From assembly GCF_006265225.1 (NCBI RefSeq), contig NZ_VDCS01000003.1, positions 124,001-188,000 on the forward strand: a stretch of DNA of 64,000 nt, written 5' to 3'. Within the stretch, counting starts at the first letter, position 1; the number at the start of each line of letters is the position of its first letter. Of the stretch, positions 9,875 through 20,083 are shown one piece after another. The notes under the pieces were generated by a model. It saw only the letters and a program-made list of their open reading frames with translations, did not search any database and was not told where the DNA came from. This stretch comes from Allotamlana fucoidanivorans. GTDB lineage: Bacteria > Bacteroidota > Bacteroidia > Flavobacteriales > Flavobacteriaceae. A program made the position numbers and the translations under genes.

Positions 9875-12800
9875 TTAAAGTGAAACATCTAGTCCAAACA
9901 CATAGGATACCGAACGCGGAAAACTTCCTCTATCTATCCCTGGTGTTAAACCATTATTAGCATTCATTCTTACCTCAGGATCAAAACCTGAGTAATCTGT
10001 AATTGTTAACAAATTATTAAAAGATGCATATAATCTAAATTTACTTAAGCCTAAATCATTTAAGACATTTTTTGAAAAGCTATAGCCTAAAGTCAATTGG
10101 CTTAAACGCGCATATGAAGCATCTTCAATCATATAACTGTCTAATCTTACAAAATTTGCTCTTTGTGAAGGTAATTCTGCGTTTTCGTTAATTGCCTTTA
10201 AAGCCTCTACATTTCCTGTAGCTAACAAATCATTTCCTTGGCTATCATATGTTTTATATTGTTTATCGTAAATAAATTTAGCAGTACTTTTATTGGAACC
10301 TCCTCTCAATAATTGGTAAACATTCCCGTTAAGTATGTTACCCCCATATTTAAAATTCCAAAACATGGACAAGTCTATGTTTTTGTATCTGAAGGTATTA
10401 AGAATTCCTCCAGTAAAATCTGGATTTGCATCTCCTATAAAATCTTTATCTTTTGCATCTAATATTCCATCTGGAATACCATCTGGACCACTTACGTCAA
10501 CATATTTAGTTACACCGGGTTCAGGTGTTTGAAATGAACTAACAGGAATACCATCTTTCAGCACCCAAGCACTATTATCCGCATCCCAATCAAAATCATC
10601 TGTAGTATACAAACCGTCATATACTAGCCCATACATTAAACCTGTAGTCTTTCCTTCTTCAATTACAAAATCTGACCCAGAATTATTAACTGTTCTAGAT
10701 TGAATCTCCCATCTCTCCTTATCTGCTAATTTTAACACTTTGTTCTCATTGAATGCTATGTTAAAATTTGTGGTCCAACTAAAATTTTCATTTCGTATAT
10801 TTCGACTTTGAACACCTATCTCTAGCCCTCTGTTCTGAGTTGAACCTATATTTCTTATAGCCGTAGAAAACCCAGAATTATTTACTAATCTAGTACTCAA
10901 CAACAAATCTCTACTTTCATTTTCATACAGATCTGCAATAATGACTAATCTATTTTTAAAAAACCCCATTTCCATTCCAAGGTTCTTAGATATGTTGGTC
11001 TCCCATTTAAGATTCGAATTAGGTAATGTAGGTAAGTATGACACTCCTGGCCTATTATTGTAAGGCGTAAAATCACTTTCATACAAGGATAATGATTGAA
11101 AATTTGGTATTCTACTATTTCCTGTTTCTCCGTAAGAAACTCTAAATTTTAAATTCGAAAAAACATTTAGGTTTTCAATAACTTTTTCCTTGTGTGCCTG
11201 CCATGACAAAGCAACTGCTGGAAAATAGCCCCATTTGTTGTTTTGACCGAATTTAGTAGATCCATCTGCCCTTAATGTAGCAGTTAAAATATACTTATTA
11301 AAGAGTTTGTAGTTGGCACGCCCGAAAAAAGAAAGTAATTTTTCTGAGGCCTTATTAGTATAAGGAATACCCGGTATGGTACCTAACTGCATAGCATTTA
11401 TCCCAAAATTCTCATCTGGAAATCCACTAGCTGAAACACCTAAACTTTCTGACTTAAATTCTCTAATTTCCTGCCCCACAAGTACATCAAACTTATATTT
11501 TTTCCCTTTGAGTATTGGTTTATAGGCTAAAGTATGGTTTCCAAAATATTGATATTGCTTCTGTTGATCCAACTGACCAGAAGGCCCACCAGATAATCTT
11601 GCCGAACTAGATCTGGCCGTAAAGAACCGGGAGGTCATTACTTCATTATTGGTCATACCAATTGAAAAACTATATTTAAATGAATCATTAATATCATAGT
11701 TTAGCCCAAAAGAATATGTAGCGCGTATTTTTTCTCTATCCCTTAATTGAGTTTGCAAATTTGTGAGTGGATTAACATCAATTACAGTATCATCTTCATC
11801 ATCAAACAAGGGATCGATATCATTATTAATTAAATCCTCATCAGAAAAATTAATCCCTGCTGTAGGCCTATAATTTATCAATTTTATCATTTGCCTTCCG
11901 CTTTCTCCATAGGGACCCACTCCTCTTAAATTGTCAGTAAAATAGTTTATATTTAAGTTAACTTTCAATTTTTCACCCATTTTTTGTCCAAAGCTAGCTC
12001 GCAATGCCTGAGTACTATACCCACTATTGGGCACGATATTATCATCGTCATTAAAGGTATATGTCATATTATAAGTATTGCTCGAAGATCCTCCACTTAA
12101 TGATATTCTTTGCATTTGATTAATTGCAGCTTTACCTCCATAAACCTCATCCTGCCAATTAACACCTTTTCTATTCGCATAGTTTTTCTCTACATCTTCT
12201 ATCGGCCCATAAATTTCTTCCCATCCTACGCCTCCTCCTGTGCGTTCATAATCATATAAAACATATTCAAGTGGGTTTAATACATCTATACGCCTAGAAG
12301 GTGTTTTTACCCCAACAAAAGTTTGGTAGTTTATTGTACTTTTCCCTTCAAAACCCGATTTAGTAGTAATAATAATAACTCCATTTGCACCGTTGGATCC
12401 GTATATAGCTGTAGCAGCAGCGTCCTTTAGGACATCGATACTTTCAATGTCGTTTGGATTTAAACCTTCAAAACCATCAATCATAGGAAAACCATCTACT
12501 ATATACAATGGAGAATTATTTTGTGTAATCGAAATCCCTCCTCTCACTCTAACACTAATTTCTGAATCTTGAGCCGCTGAACTTGAAATGATGGACAGTC
12601 CTGGAATCCTACCCTTTAAAGCATCCAAAGCATTAGGCACGGGCACATCCTCCAAATCTTCACCTTTAACCGAAGAAATAGCACCCGTCACATCTTTCCT
12701 TTTTTCAGTCGCATAACCTATAACAACAACTTCATCTAAAATATTATCATCAGATTGCAACAATGTAACGTTAATAACACTATTACCCGAGTATGGAATA

Positions 12801-13069
12801 TCAATTACATCCATACCAATGTAACTAAATTGTAGTACAGCACCTCTAGCAGTATTTTGCCTCAATTTCAATTCATAAAAACCATCAAAATTGGCGACTG
12901 TAGCGTTGTTTGTCCCCTTTTCTAAAACAGTAGCACCTATTAATGGTTGCCCATTAACATCAATAATCTTTCCTGTAATAGTAATATCCTTCTCTTGCCC
13001 CCCCAAATAGTTACTTGAGTACACGCAAAACATCATTAATAATAAAATCTTAACCTCTCTTTTTGTCAT
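9875..13069 (-). CDS. SusC/RagA family TonB-linked outer-membrane transporter
   Basis: The 1064-residue protein has a signal peptide, a carboxypeptidase-regulatory-like beta domain (ITGKIIDVNGQPLIGATV), a TonB-box-like EVVVIGY segment, a plug domain (IPGLSIISS, the conserved SPLYIVDG motif, SIDVLKDAAATAIYGSNGANG) and a beta-barrel ending in an aromatic-rich strand. It imports oligosaccharides with SusD using TonB energy. No STN domain is seen, so it is a plain transporter rather than a sigma-factor transducer. It is the first gene of the minus-strand operon. No regulator of the locus lies in this window. Confidence 0.95.
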   Translation of the reverse strand: MTKREVKILLLMMFCVYSSNYLGGQEKDITITGKIIDVNGQPLIGATVLEKGTNNATVANFDGFYELKLRQNTARGAVLQFSYIGMDVIDIPYSGNSVINVTLLQSDDNILDEVVVIGYATEKRKDVTGAISSVKGEDLEDVPVPNALDALKGRIPGLSIISSSAAQDSEISVRVRGGISITQNNSPLYIVDGFPMIDGFEGLNPNDIESIDVLKDAAATAIYGSNGANGVIIITTKSGFEGKSTINYQTFVGVKTPSRRIDVLNPLEYVLYDYERTGGGVGWEEIYGPIEDVEKNYANRKGVNWQDEVYGGKAAINQMQRISLSGGSSSNTYNMTYTFNDDDNIVPNSGYSTQALRASFGQKMGEKLKVNLNINYFTDNLRGVGPYGESGRQMIKLINYRPTAGINFSDEDLINNDIDPLFDDEDDTVIDVNPLTNLQTQLRDREKIRATYSFGLNYDINDSFKYSFSIGMTNNEVMTSRFFTARSSSARLSGGPSGQLDQQKQYQYFGNHTLAYKPILKGKKYKFDVLVGQEIREFKSESLGVSASGFPDENFGINAMQLGTIPGIPYTNKASEKLLSFFGRANYKLFNKYILTATLRADGSTKFGQNNKWGYFPAVALSWQAHKEKVIENLNVFSNLKFRVSYGETGNSRIPNFQSLSLYESDFTPYNNRPGVSYLPTLPNSNLKWETNISKNLGMEMGFFKNRLVIIADLYENESRDLLLSTRLVNNSGFSTAIRNIGSTQNRGLEIGVQSRNIRNENFSWTTNFNIAFNENKVLKLADKERWEIQSRTVNNSGSDFVIEEGKTTGLMYGLVYDGLYTTDDFDWDADNSAWVLKDGIPVSSFQTPEPGVTKYVDVSGPDGIPDGILDAKDKDFIGDANPDFTGGILNTFRYKNIDLSMFWNFKYGGNILNGNVYQLLRGGSNKSTAKFIYDKQYKTYDSQGNDLLATGNVEALKAINENAELPSQRANFVRLDSYMIEDASYARLSQLTLGYSFSKNVLNDLGLSKFRLYASFNNLLTITDYSGFDPEVRMNANNGLTPGIDRGSFPRSVSYVFGLDVSL

Positions 13070-13746
13070 GTTTAATCATTTTAGTTTAGTTAATATTAGT
13101 TGGCACATATTTAAGAACAACTTCATCTTAATCCTATAATTCATTTAGTTAGAACTAAATTATGTTGTTATCAAATACAACACAAAGTAAATGATCTAGC
13201 TTAAATTTAAATGTTAATATTGTTGAATACAGTTGAACTTATGTTGAAGTTTTATCATACTAACCTATTAATCGCCTATCTCTACCGCTATGTGGCTATT
13301 TGTAAAACAAACTTGTTTTAAAATTTTCAAGTTAAATTTCCATTTTTGGTAGCCATGACTGAATATAATAAAAGAGAATCCTTATACCGCTTTCAAGTTT
13401 GGTGTTGAACTGATTTAGTAAAAAACGAAATTAAGTTACTTTAGCATTGATAAACTCTTTAGTTATATTTAGTAGTAAGGTTATCATTATTAATACTCTT
13501 ACACATACTCACCCTTCGATTACGTTTGCTAAAACCAATAATGCGTAAAATTCTATTCGTTCAGGGCCCTTATAACAATAAGATTAAACTACTACACGTT
13601 CTAGAACAACATACAAAATTAGGTGAGGTTATAGATGTTCACTTAAAAAAAACTACTTTATAACTGGAAAACGATATTTACAAACCATCGTGTATTTGCA
13701 ATGGATTGGATTGATTGATTTGTCCATAACACATATCTAAAATATT
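13070..13746. other. 677-base gene-poor junction between the polysaccharide locus and the tra operon
   Basis: AT-rich DNA with no convincing gene. It should contain the promoter of the SusC operon and, if the tra operon marks the end of the mobile element, the left element boundary. A plus-strand 40-residue open frame at 13541-13663 (starts MRKILFVQGPYNN) has no recognised family and could be a gene remnant. I found no copy of the tRNA-Pro 3' end here, so no left attachment site can be named. Confidence 0.5.
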
Positions 13747-14538
13747 TTAAAAACATATTTCCATCCTTCTATTCCCTTTCTTTTCCGTGAGTTCAATACT
13801 TAACAAATCGGTTTTACCTAACACAAACTTCGGAAACACCAACACAAATCTAGTTTTGCTAGTAGAATTTATAATTTTGGGCATTCCATACTCAAACAAA
13901 ATCTTTTGCTCCACTTTTTGATAAGACGCTCTAAGCTTTTTATTTCCATTTTCAATAAACGCCTTCAGATAATCGACTTCAAAATCAATAGTAGTCCTAT
14001 TGGTAAATTCCAAAACTAGGTATACTAGGTTTTCTTTATAATCCATATTTTGCAGTTGAAGTTTTAAACCTTTTTCTCGTTTTGTTGCGAGCCGCATATT
14101 TTTTGATTTGAGTAACTGCTTACAATGTCCTTCAAAAAAACGCTTGCGAACTTCGTGCTTTTTTACATCATTTAAGTTATCGCGTTTATTAGTTATGGAT
14201 TTTTCCCGACCGATACTTTCTTCTTTATTTATAAAGTAATTGAGCTTTGTTAAACTGTCTCTGTATTTTAATATGTAAGCGTAAACCTGCCCCATCTTGG
14301 TAACAGTAAGCAAATTACTTTCTGTTCCTGGAATGGCTTGTAGTAATCCGAAATACTGTTCTTTTTCCCTATTATAGGTAAACACAAAATTATCTGAACC
14401 CGTAATACCTTGCTTGATGGGTTCTGTAAAAAACAAAGCTACATTGTGCGATGCATTTGCATATATGGTATCTAAAGGCTTTTGTGCCCACAAGCTATTT
14501 AAACTAGCTAATAGCACTAATGTGATATATGTTTTCAT
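13747..14538 (-). CDS. traN: Conjugative transposon protein TraN (DUF4138)
   Basis: The 263-residue secreted protein (signal peptide ending LNSLWAQ) matches the TraN/DUF4138 pattern: an opening beta domain with IYANASHNVALFF, a central lysine-rich linker and a C-terminal beta-rich half. TraN is a periplasmic or outer-membrane part of the Bacteroidetes mating-pair apparatus and acts with TraM. It is the last gene of the transfer operon, 20 bases after traM. In CTnDOT-like elements traO, traP and traQ usually follow; here the operon simply ends. Confidence 0.85.
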   Translation of the reverse strand: MKTYITLVLLASLNSLWAQKPLDTIYANASHNVALFFTEPIKQGITGSDNFVFTYNREKEQYFGLLQAIPGTESNLLTVTKMGQVYAYILKYRDSLTKLNYFINKEESIGREKSITNKRDNLNDVKKHEVRKRFFEGHCKQLLKSKNMRLATKREKGLKLQLQNMDYKENLVYLVLEFTNRTTIDFEVDYLKAFIENGNKKLRASYQKVEQKILFEYGMPKIINSTSKTRFVLVFPKFVLGKTDLLSIELTEKKGNRRMEICF

Positions 14539-14558
14539 ATGATTGTGTTTTAAGATTA

Positions 14559-15512
14559 TTAGCGGTTATCGGTTTTTAAAATGAGTTTGTATTGATCGGC
14601 TATAGTTACTTTGACATTGCGATTGTTTCGTTGAAAAATGCGTTTTATGCCATTTACACCTGAGTTTAGCCCAGAGGACACATTTGGCACACCTGCGATA
14701 TTAATGTCATGAACCAAATCATCGACCAGTTCTTGTCTAGCTTCAGCCCTGAAGCTGTTTTCTATATAAATTCCTTCATTCCCATCCTGAAAATCATAAG
14801 CCTTTAATTTAACAGGCTTGTGATTGATGGTACTTATAGCTATAATTGTTCGATTTGGTCTAAAGGTCACAAATCCATAAACCGCTGTATGTTTTGGATA
14901 ATACGAACCACCAATGGTATTACCCTCTGCTAAGCGCATGGCTAAGCGATAATCTTTTTGAACCGTTTGCTTACCATCCACATAGGCTTGAATCCAAGTT
15001 TCAGGGGTGTCATCTATTGGTTTTATTAAGGGTTTTGGTGCTGATGCAAAAAACAACTGGTGTTCCAAAGCCAAGGTTTGAGGATCTTTTTCTGTGACTT
15101 TGGTTTCTTCTATTTCCATGGAATTATTACCATTATTTTTGGGCTGCTCTCGTTCCACAGGTTTGAGCTGCTGTCTTGTGTAGGTCTCCTCTTGATAGGT
15201 GTAAATACTATCCAATAATTCTTCCTTTTGCTTGTCTAATAGTTTATCATCATAAATCCCATCTTCATTCCATAAATTCTCATTATAAACGCTGGGAGCC
15301 ATTTGTGTTCTTTCTTCTTTTAAAGCGTCTATGGCCTCTCTTTTAGATTGGTATGTTTTATCCGTTTCTTCTAATACCGGAACAGGTATGTGATTGGTGT
15401 CTAATTCGAGGTCATCTTCTGCGTGATTTAAGCTAAGACCATAGGCTATGATAAATACAATCACACAGGCGATCAGCATGATGAGGATGATTTTTTTACT
15501 ATCTAAATGCAT
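14559..15512 (-). CDS. traM: Conjugative transposon protein TraM
   Basis: The 317-residue protein has one N-terminal membrane helix (about residues 8-27), a long charged and glutamine-rich middle, and a C-terminal domain (about 170-317) typical of TraM, with MRLAEGNTIGGSYYPKHTAVYGFV and PNRTIIAISTINHKPVKLKAYD. The layout resembles VirB10-type scaffold proteins that span the envelope. It sits between traK and traN with short gaps and is part of the same operon. Confidence 0.87.
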   Translation of the reverse strand: MHLDSKKIILIMLIACVIVFIIAYGLSLNHAEDDLELDTNHIPVPVLEETDKTYQSKREAIDALKEERTQMAPSVYNENLWNEDGIYDDKLLDKQKEELLDSIYTYQEETYTRQQLKPVEREQPKNNGNNSMEIEETKVTEKDPQTLALEHQLFFASAPKPLIKPIDDTPETWIQAYVDGKQTVQKDYRLAMRLAEGNTIGGSYYPKHTAVYGFVTFRPNRTIIAISTINHKPVKLKAYDFQDGNEGIYIENSFRAEARQELVDDLVHDINIAGVPNVSSGLNSGVNGIKRIFQRNNRNVKVTIADQYKLILKTDNR

Positions 15513-15524
15513 AATTGATGGAGT

Positions 15525-16145
15525 TTATTCGTTAGTAAAGGCTTCTAATTTTTGAAGTTTATTTTCAAAATAATTTGTGATTAATAATCCATGCGGATTA
15601 TTGGGAAAATGCCGATCGACATGAACCAGGTTTCCTGAGGTCTCTAAGCGGTAGGTATCCACCACAGAACCACGGTTGATTTCAAAAACGGTGGTTGTTC
15701 TAAAGGTATAAGGTTCGGTTTGTGTTTGAATAATAGATTCAATCCTTAGGACTTTTTGAATCAAGGAATATTGCAACAAACGGTTGTAAACTCCATCTGC
15801 TCTTTTCTGTTTGTACAGAGCATCTACCGAACTATCGCCTAACCATAAGGCCTTATCCAAATGCTTTTCAAAATTACTGGCATCCAAATGATAGAAATAC
15901 CGATGAAACTGTTCCAAATGCGACAACAGCTCTACTTTCTGGTGTTCTCGTTGCTCTGCAAGCTTCAATGGGATAACATGACCTTCGGTATTAATCATAA
16001 AGGCTTTGTTTAAACTGTCTTTATGCAATTTGACTACGGCTAGGACGGCTACACAAGTGGTAAGCCCGCTTACAAGAACCACAGCAAGGACAACAAACCG
16101 ATTTAACTTCAGTACGCCGTAAATATTTTTATAGGGTGTTTTCAT
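15525..16145 (-). CDS. traK: Conjugative transposon protein TraK (VirB8-like)
   Basis: The 206-residue protein has a short cytoplasmic start, one membrane helix (about 15-35) and a periplasmic domain of NTF2-like size. This is the TraK pattern, functionally comparable to VirB8. The segment YFYHLDASNFEKHLDKALWLGD is characteristic of TraK. The gene lies 12 bases before traM and 21 bases after traJ in the same minus-strand operon. Confidence 0.87.
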   Translation of the reverse strand: MKTPYKNIYGVLKLNRFVVLAVVLVSGLTTCVAVLAVVKLHKDSLNKAFMINTEGHVIPLKLAEQREHQKVELLSHLEQFHRYFYHLDASNFEKHLDKALWLGDSSVDALYKQKRADGVYNRLLQYSLIQKVLRIESIIQTQTEPYTFRTTTVFEINRGSVVDTYRLETSGNLVHVDRHFPNNPHGLLITNYFENKLQKLEAFTNE

Positions 16146-16166
16146 AGATGTTAATTTTTAATTCAA

Positions 16167-17006
16167 TTAACCTGTAAAGAGTCTTATAACAAAGCTGCTG
16201 GCTCTTCTGTAGAGTTTGAATTTTAGCAGAACAATAAAGCCTATGGAACCAAATTGAAGCAGTGGCGCAAAGAAATCACTGCCCCAATCCGTTCCGAAAA
16301 GCGCCGACCAAAAATTGCTATTAATCTCAGAGTACAGGTTATTGACAAAAACATTGACCAGAAAAAAAGCAGGCACCAGCATATAAACTGCGGCATAAAG
16401 CTTAAAAAAGTTATAGGCCAGATTTCTGAATTTCTCAAATACGGCTAGGCTAATGACAAGCGGAAAAAACGCTTGCATAATGCCCAACAGAAAATATCGC
16501 TCTGCTAAAAACAAAGGATAGATAAACAAATCTAAAAGCCACAAAAAGATGCCCATAATAAAGGCTATGGCTTTTAAACCGTATAAGGGTGTAACCAAGG
16601 CTTCATACAATAAAGCAAAGGCTTTTTTGGCGGCTTCCAAGGCACCCACATCGCGCTCCAAATCAATGTCCTGCATCTGCAACGGAAGGAGTGCTGGAGC
16701 CGTATCACGATACGCCGTTTCTATGGCCACTAAAATACCATCAAACACATCCAATACCTGTGTGGAAAATAAAACTACAATAACCACGGCGAAGTTCTTG
16801 GCTAATTCTGTTGGGCTTAATCCCCAGGTATAATCATCTTTATTAACTACGCCTTCGTTATACTTTTTAAGGATGTTTACCAGAAACAGTAAAATGGCTA
16901 GTGCCTTCATTCCTGTTAAGGTGTATTGAGAAAAGGCACTGTTCTTAATGGTACTAAACACTGTATCTACATATTCTAATCCTATGCCTAAAACGATTCC
17001 TGCCAT
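16167..17006 (-). CDS. traJ: Conjugative transposon protein TraJ (TrbL/VirB6-like membrane protein)
   Basis: The 279-residue protein contains six or more hydrophobic segments (for example ALAILLFLVNIL, AIAFIMGIFLWLLDLFIYPLFL and the C-terminal YMLVPAFFLVNVFV). It has the conserved N-terminal GLEYVDTVFS. TraJ forms the inner-membrane part of the channel and is comparable to VirB6/TrbL. Its start codon overlaps the traI stop by one base, which indicates translational coupling. Confidence 0.87.
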   Translation of the reverse strand: MAGIVLGIGLEYVDTVFSTIKNSAFSQYTLTGMKALAILLFLVNILKKYNEGVVNKDDYTWGLSPTELAKNFAVVIVVLFSTQVLDVFDGILVAIETAYRDTAPALLPLQMQDIDLERDVGALEAAKKAFALLYEALVTPLYGLKAIAFIMGIFLWLLDLFIYPLFLAERYFLLGIMQAFFPLVISLAVFEKFRNLAYNFFKLYAAVYMLVPAFFLVNVFVNNLYSEINSNFWSALFGTDWGSDFFAPLLQFGSIGFIVLLKFKLYRRASSFVIRLFTG

Positions 17007-17635
17007 TAGTATGCACCCTGGCGATTATTAATTTTATCCTGTAAACGTCTAAAGGCAATAATTTCTTTATAACGTCGTGTTTTGGCTTCTATCTCGGCCA
17101 CCATGTCTTGGGATTGCCGTTCCATCGTTTTCAGTACCTCCACACGTTCGGCATCTGTCATTTTTAAATTATGGCTTGAGAGAATCTGGTCTAAATAATT
17201 CAAGCCTTCTAAGGAGTTATCTACAATAGCATTAAAGGATGCAGATACTCGGTTTACTTCATCGGATTTGATATAAGGCGAATTGAGTATTTCCCTTAAA
17301 TCGTTTTGAATAATATTGTATAGCTTTTGATTGTTTCTCGTGAGTTCCCGAACTGCTTTTAATTGCTTGATTACCGTATTTACCTTTTCTATATTCTCTT
17401 TTTGGGTTTTAAGAAATTGTACCGTTTTTAAGAGTTGTGAGGTTTGCTTCGCAGACTCTATCAGAGATTTAGTAAAGCTGATAAAATTCGTATTATCATA
17501 TACCGGCATCCCCTGGGCCAAAATGTGGCCAGATGTTGAAATGACAAGCAATACTGCTAATACCAAGGTTTTGTTTTTAACAACAAAACAGGTTTTTGGT
17601 TTATGTGGTTTCTGAATGTTTTTTGAAGATTTCAT
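17006..17635 (-). CDS. traI: Conjugative transposon protein TraI (VirB5-like)
   Basis: The 209-residue protein has a signal peptide-like helix (about 23-40, ending HILAQ) and a long predicted coiled-coil/helical body (SLIESAKQTSQLLKTVQFLK onward). The size and pattern match TraI of Bacteroidetes conjugative transposons. VirB5-like proteins sit at the pilus tip or in the periplasm. The gene follows traG by 12 bases. An internal ATG near the hydrophobic segment is not needed because the longer start is well placed. Confidence 0.82.
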   Translation of the reverse strand: MKSSKNIQKPHKPKTCFVVKNKTLVLAVLLVISTSGHILAQGMPVYDNTNFISFTKSLIESAKQTSQLLKTVQFLKTQKENIEKVNTVIKQLKAVRELTRNNQKLYNIIQNDLREILNSPYIKSDEVNRVSASFNAIVDNSLEGLNYLDQILSSHNLKMTDAERVEVLKTMERQSQDMVAEIEAKTRRYKEIIAFRRLQDKINNRQGAY

Positions 17636-17647
17636 AAGGTTTAGATT

Positions 17648-20083
17648 TTAATTTATAGTTTCTGTATTATGGATGAAGGTGGTAATAGCTTCTTCCATGT
17701 TTTTTGTTTGTTCATATATGGCCATGATACGGTCATTTTCTCTGCCATCCGTGAGATAGGCAGCATAGACTTCTTTGGGTACTTCCAAGCGAAAAATGTT
17801 GCTTTCCTTTCCTATTTTGATAAAGATTTCGGTATACTTCCTATCGCCGGTTAGTTTATTTCGGATGGATTTTAATTGGTTTAAATCATGACTGGAAAGG
17901 TTAAGCCTCTTGGCTAAGGCTTCATAGCCTTTTTCGTTTCTTAGGCTATAAATGATCTGGGTGTTTTCCAAAATACTGGCCGATGTTGACGTATCTGGTA
18001 GTTGGTTGATGGATTGTAATATGATGCCGATGGCACCATTTTGCTTTCGTATGGCTTGGTAATAGAATTCTACACTCTCTAGCACATTTGAAAACTTCAA
18101 CTGTTTGGCAAATTCATCGAATAATATGATGCCTTTTTCCGAGCGGTTACGCCATATAGTGCGTTGGATGGCCGTTTTTATCAATTTCAGCATGACCGAT
18201 AAAATTTCTTTATTGTCTTTCACTTCATCAAGCTCAAAAACAATGAGGCGCTTGTCCTCTAGTTTATAAGTTTGGTCTTCACTTTCATTAAACAGAAAAC
18301 TATACAGTCCACCATCAACATATTCCGAAAGGATATGCAAAAAATTATAGACGCTAAAATCCGTCTCTCGTATATTAAGCTCTTTCAAAAGGCTGTCCTT
18401 TTTTTGATCTACGAAGGCATACAGTGAAGCTAAGGAGTGCTGTGAGCGAATGTGTTTATAGTAATGTAGCAGCACTTTTTTGATGGCTACCGTTTTGGCT
18501 TTGGATACCTCATGCCCTGCAGCCAATAATTCTAAAAGAAAAACAGCAAGGTCTTCCAATCGTTCGGGAGTCAAATCAGTTGCACTCGAAATATAAAAGG
18601 GATTGATGCCTAAATTTTTGCCTTGTTCATACCTCAAAATGGTATGGCGCTCAGGATAGAGTTTGGCAAACTTGGCATAAGAACCTCCCAAATCGATAAT
18701 AACCAGTCGTAGCCCTTGTTCAAAATATTGCCGAAGAATATTATTAGCTAAAAAGGACTTACCTTCTCCTGTGGGGGCAAAAATGGCAAAATTACGCGCT
18801 TTGATTCGCTTTTTATCCTCATCCCAAACATCTTTTAAAACCGGGATGTTAAACTGCCGGTCATTAAAAATGATGCCTTGCTCATCAGATTTGTAATTAC
18901 TGTTGTTGATGAATAAACACAAGGCATGTTTCAAATCGGTTACATACAGATCTTCATTTGAGAAATGGGTCGCAAAAAAGGGATAGGAATTTAAAATATA
19001 GTGTTTCCGTTCTTCCCCTTTGGGGTAATGTGGTACGATGTCTAACTCCTTAAATTCGCTCTTTATCCTTGAAGCTATTCGCTTTAAGGCTTTTTCTTCT
19101 TTACTCCAGAATACCACATTGAGATGCCCTCTAATAATTCTAGAATGATCGTCTTCATTAATTTTAGCAACAATGGCCTCAATCTTCTTTTTAATAACCT
19201 TATTTTGTGTGCCGAAGTTGGCACTCTTACTGAGTTCTTCAATTTTCTTCTCCAATAGTTTACGCCATTTGTGTTTGTCATCTAGATAAATGATGTGATT
19301 GATGATATGGTTTTGGTTGAGATTAAGGCCCAGTCCATCCAAAAAGCCCTGATGAAATACAAAGTCATCCGAAGTAAACTTATCATTGGTTTTACTACTT
19401 TGTACCGATTCTCCAAAGCACAACTCACTATTGATAGCTAATACATCAAAAATATGTTCGCCAATGGAGATTTTGACATTACCGCTTTCGCGTAGAGATT
19501 TTAATTGAATGTCGGTTGTAATCCCCGTATTGAAGCCATTGAAATAGGCATCGGTTAGACCATAAATTTGTTTGGCGTTTAACGGGGTTAATTGTACCGT
19601 CCTGCTGTTATTGATATATCCCACGGCATCATTTACAGATTCTACAAATTCTTGTACCTTATTATCGGTGGCTTGGAGATTACTTTTTACTGCTTTACGA
19701 AAAGGATTGGTAAACTTGGAGGCATTCAAGGTTTTATCTAATGGCAGAATAAAAAACAAGTAGCTGCTATGTTGTAAATAGTCACGTTCTTTAAAGTGTT
19801 TATGGGTGGCCTGTTGTAAAAAGGTTTGCTGTGGTAACTTGTCTACTGCATAGTGTTCTTTTTGATAGATGTCTTGCTTGTGAATTACCGTGCTTGTTGG
19901 TAAAGATTTAAAGGCTTGAAACCAGACGCTGTGTAGGTTTTCAAAATCTTGATCTGAAAGCGAATAGATCTCTGGTAATTCCACTTTATAAGCTAATACC
20001 ACATTACCATTACTGGCAAATACCATGTGCTTATCTATGTTTAATATGGGATAATATGACGCTATGTTTATGGTCTGCATCAT
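17648..20083 (-). CDS. traG: TraG family conjugation ATPase (VirB4-like)
   Basis: The 811-residue protein carries an N-terminal domain typical of VirB4 proteins (about 1-400) and a RecA-like ATPase domain. Walker A is APTGEGKSFLANNIL near residue 440 and Walker B is GIILFDEFAKQL near residue 654; IILQSINQLPD follows as a sensor-like segment. It powers pilus assembly and substrate transfer at the inner membrane. It overlaps traF upstream by 4 bases, so the two are coupled. Length is normal for the family, so it looks intact. Confidence 0.95.
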   Translation of the reverse strand: MMQTINIASYYPILNIDKHMVFASNGNVVLAYKVELPEIYSLSDQDFENLHSVWFQAFKSLPTSTVIHKQDIYQKEHYAVDKLPQQTFLQQATHKHFKERDYLQHSSYLFFILPLDKTLNASKFTNPFRKAVKSNLQATDNKVQEFVESVNDAVGYINNSRTVQLTPLNAKQIYGLTDAYFNGFNTGITTDIQLKSLRESGNVKISIGEHIFDVLAINSELCFGESVQSSKTNDKFTSDDFVFHQGFLDGLGLNLNQNHIINHIIYLDDKHKWRKLLEKKIEELSKSANFGTQNKVIKKKIEAIVAKINEDDHSRIIRGHLNVVFWSKEEKALKRIASRIKSEFKELDIVPHYPKGEERKHYILNSYPFFATHFSNEDLYVTDLKHALCLFINNSNYKSDEQGIIFNDRQFNIPVLKDVWDEDKKRIKARNFAIFAPTGEGKSFLANNILRQYFEQGLRLVIIDLGGSYAKFAKLYPERHTILRYEQGKNLGINPFYISSATDLTPERLEDLAVFLLELLAAGHEVSKAKTVAIKKVLLHYYKHIRSQHSLASLYAFVDQKKDSLLKELNIRETDFSVYNFLHILSEYVDGGLYSFLFNESEDQTYKLEDKRLIVFELDEVKDNKEILSVMLKLIKTAIQRTIWRNRSEKGIILFDEFAKQLKFSNVLESVEFYYQAIRKQNGAIGIILQSINQLPDTSTSASILENTQIIYSLRNEKGYEALAKRLNLSSHDLNQLKSIRNKLTGDRKYTEIFIKIGKESNIFRLEVPKEVYAAYLTDGRENDRIMAIYEQTKNMEEAITTFIHNTETIN

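Noticed and set aside
13296-13303. CTATTTGT, shared with the bases just before tRNA-Pro (55723-55730), as a candidate left attachment core
   Set aside because: An 8-base match between two AT-rich stretches of this size is expected by chance, and no flanking similarity extends it.
13541-13663. Plus-strand 40-residue open frame beginning MRKILFVQGPYNN
   Set aside because: Too short and without a recognised family to call a gene; mentioned as a possible remnant in the junction region only.
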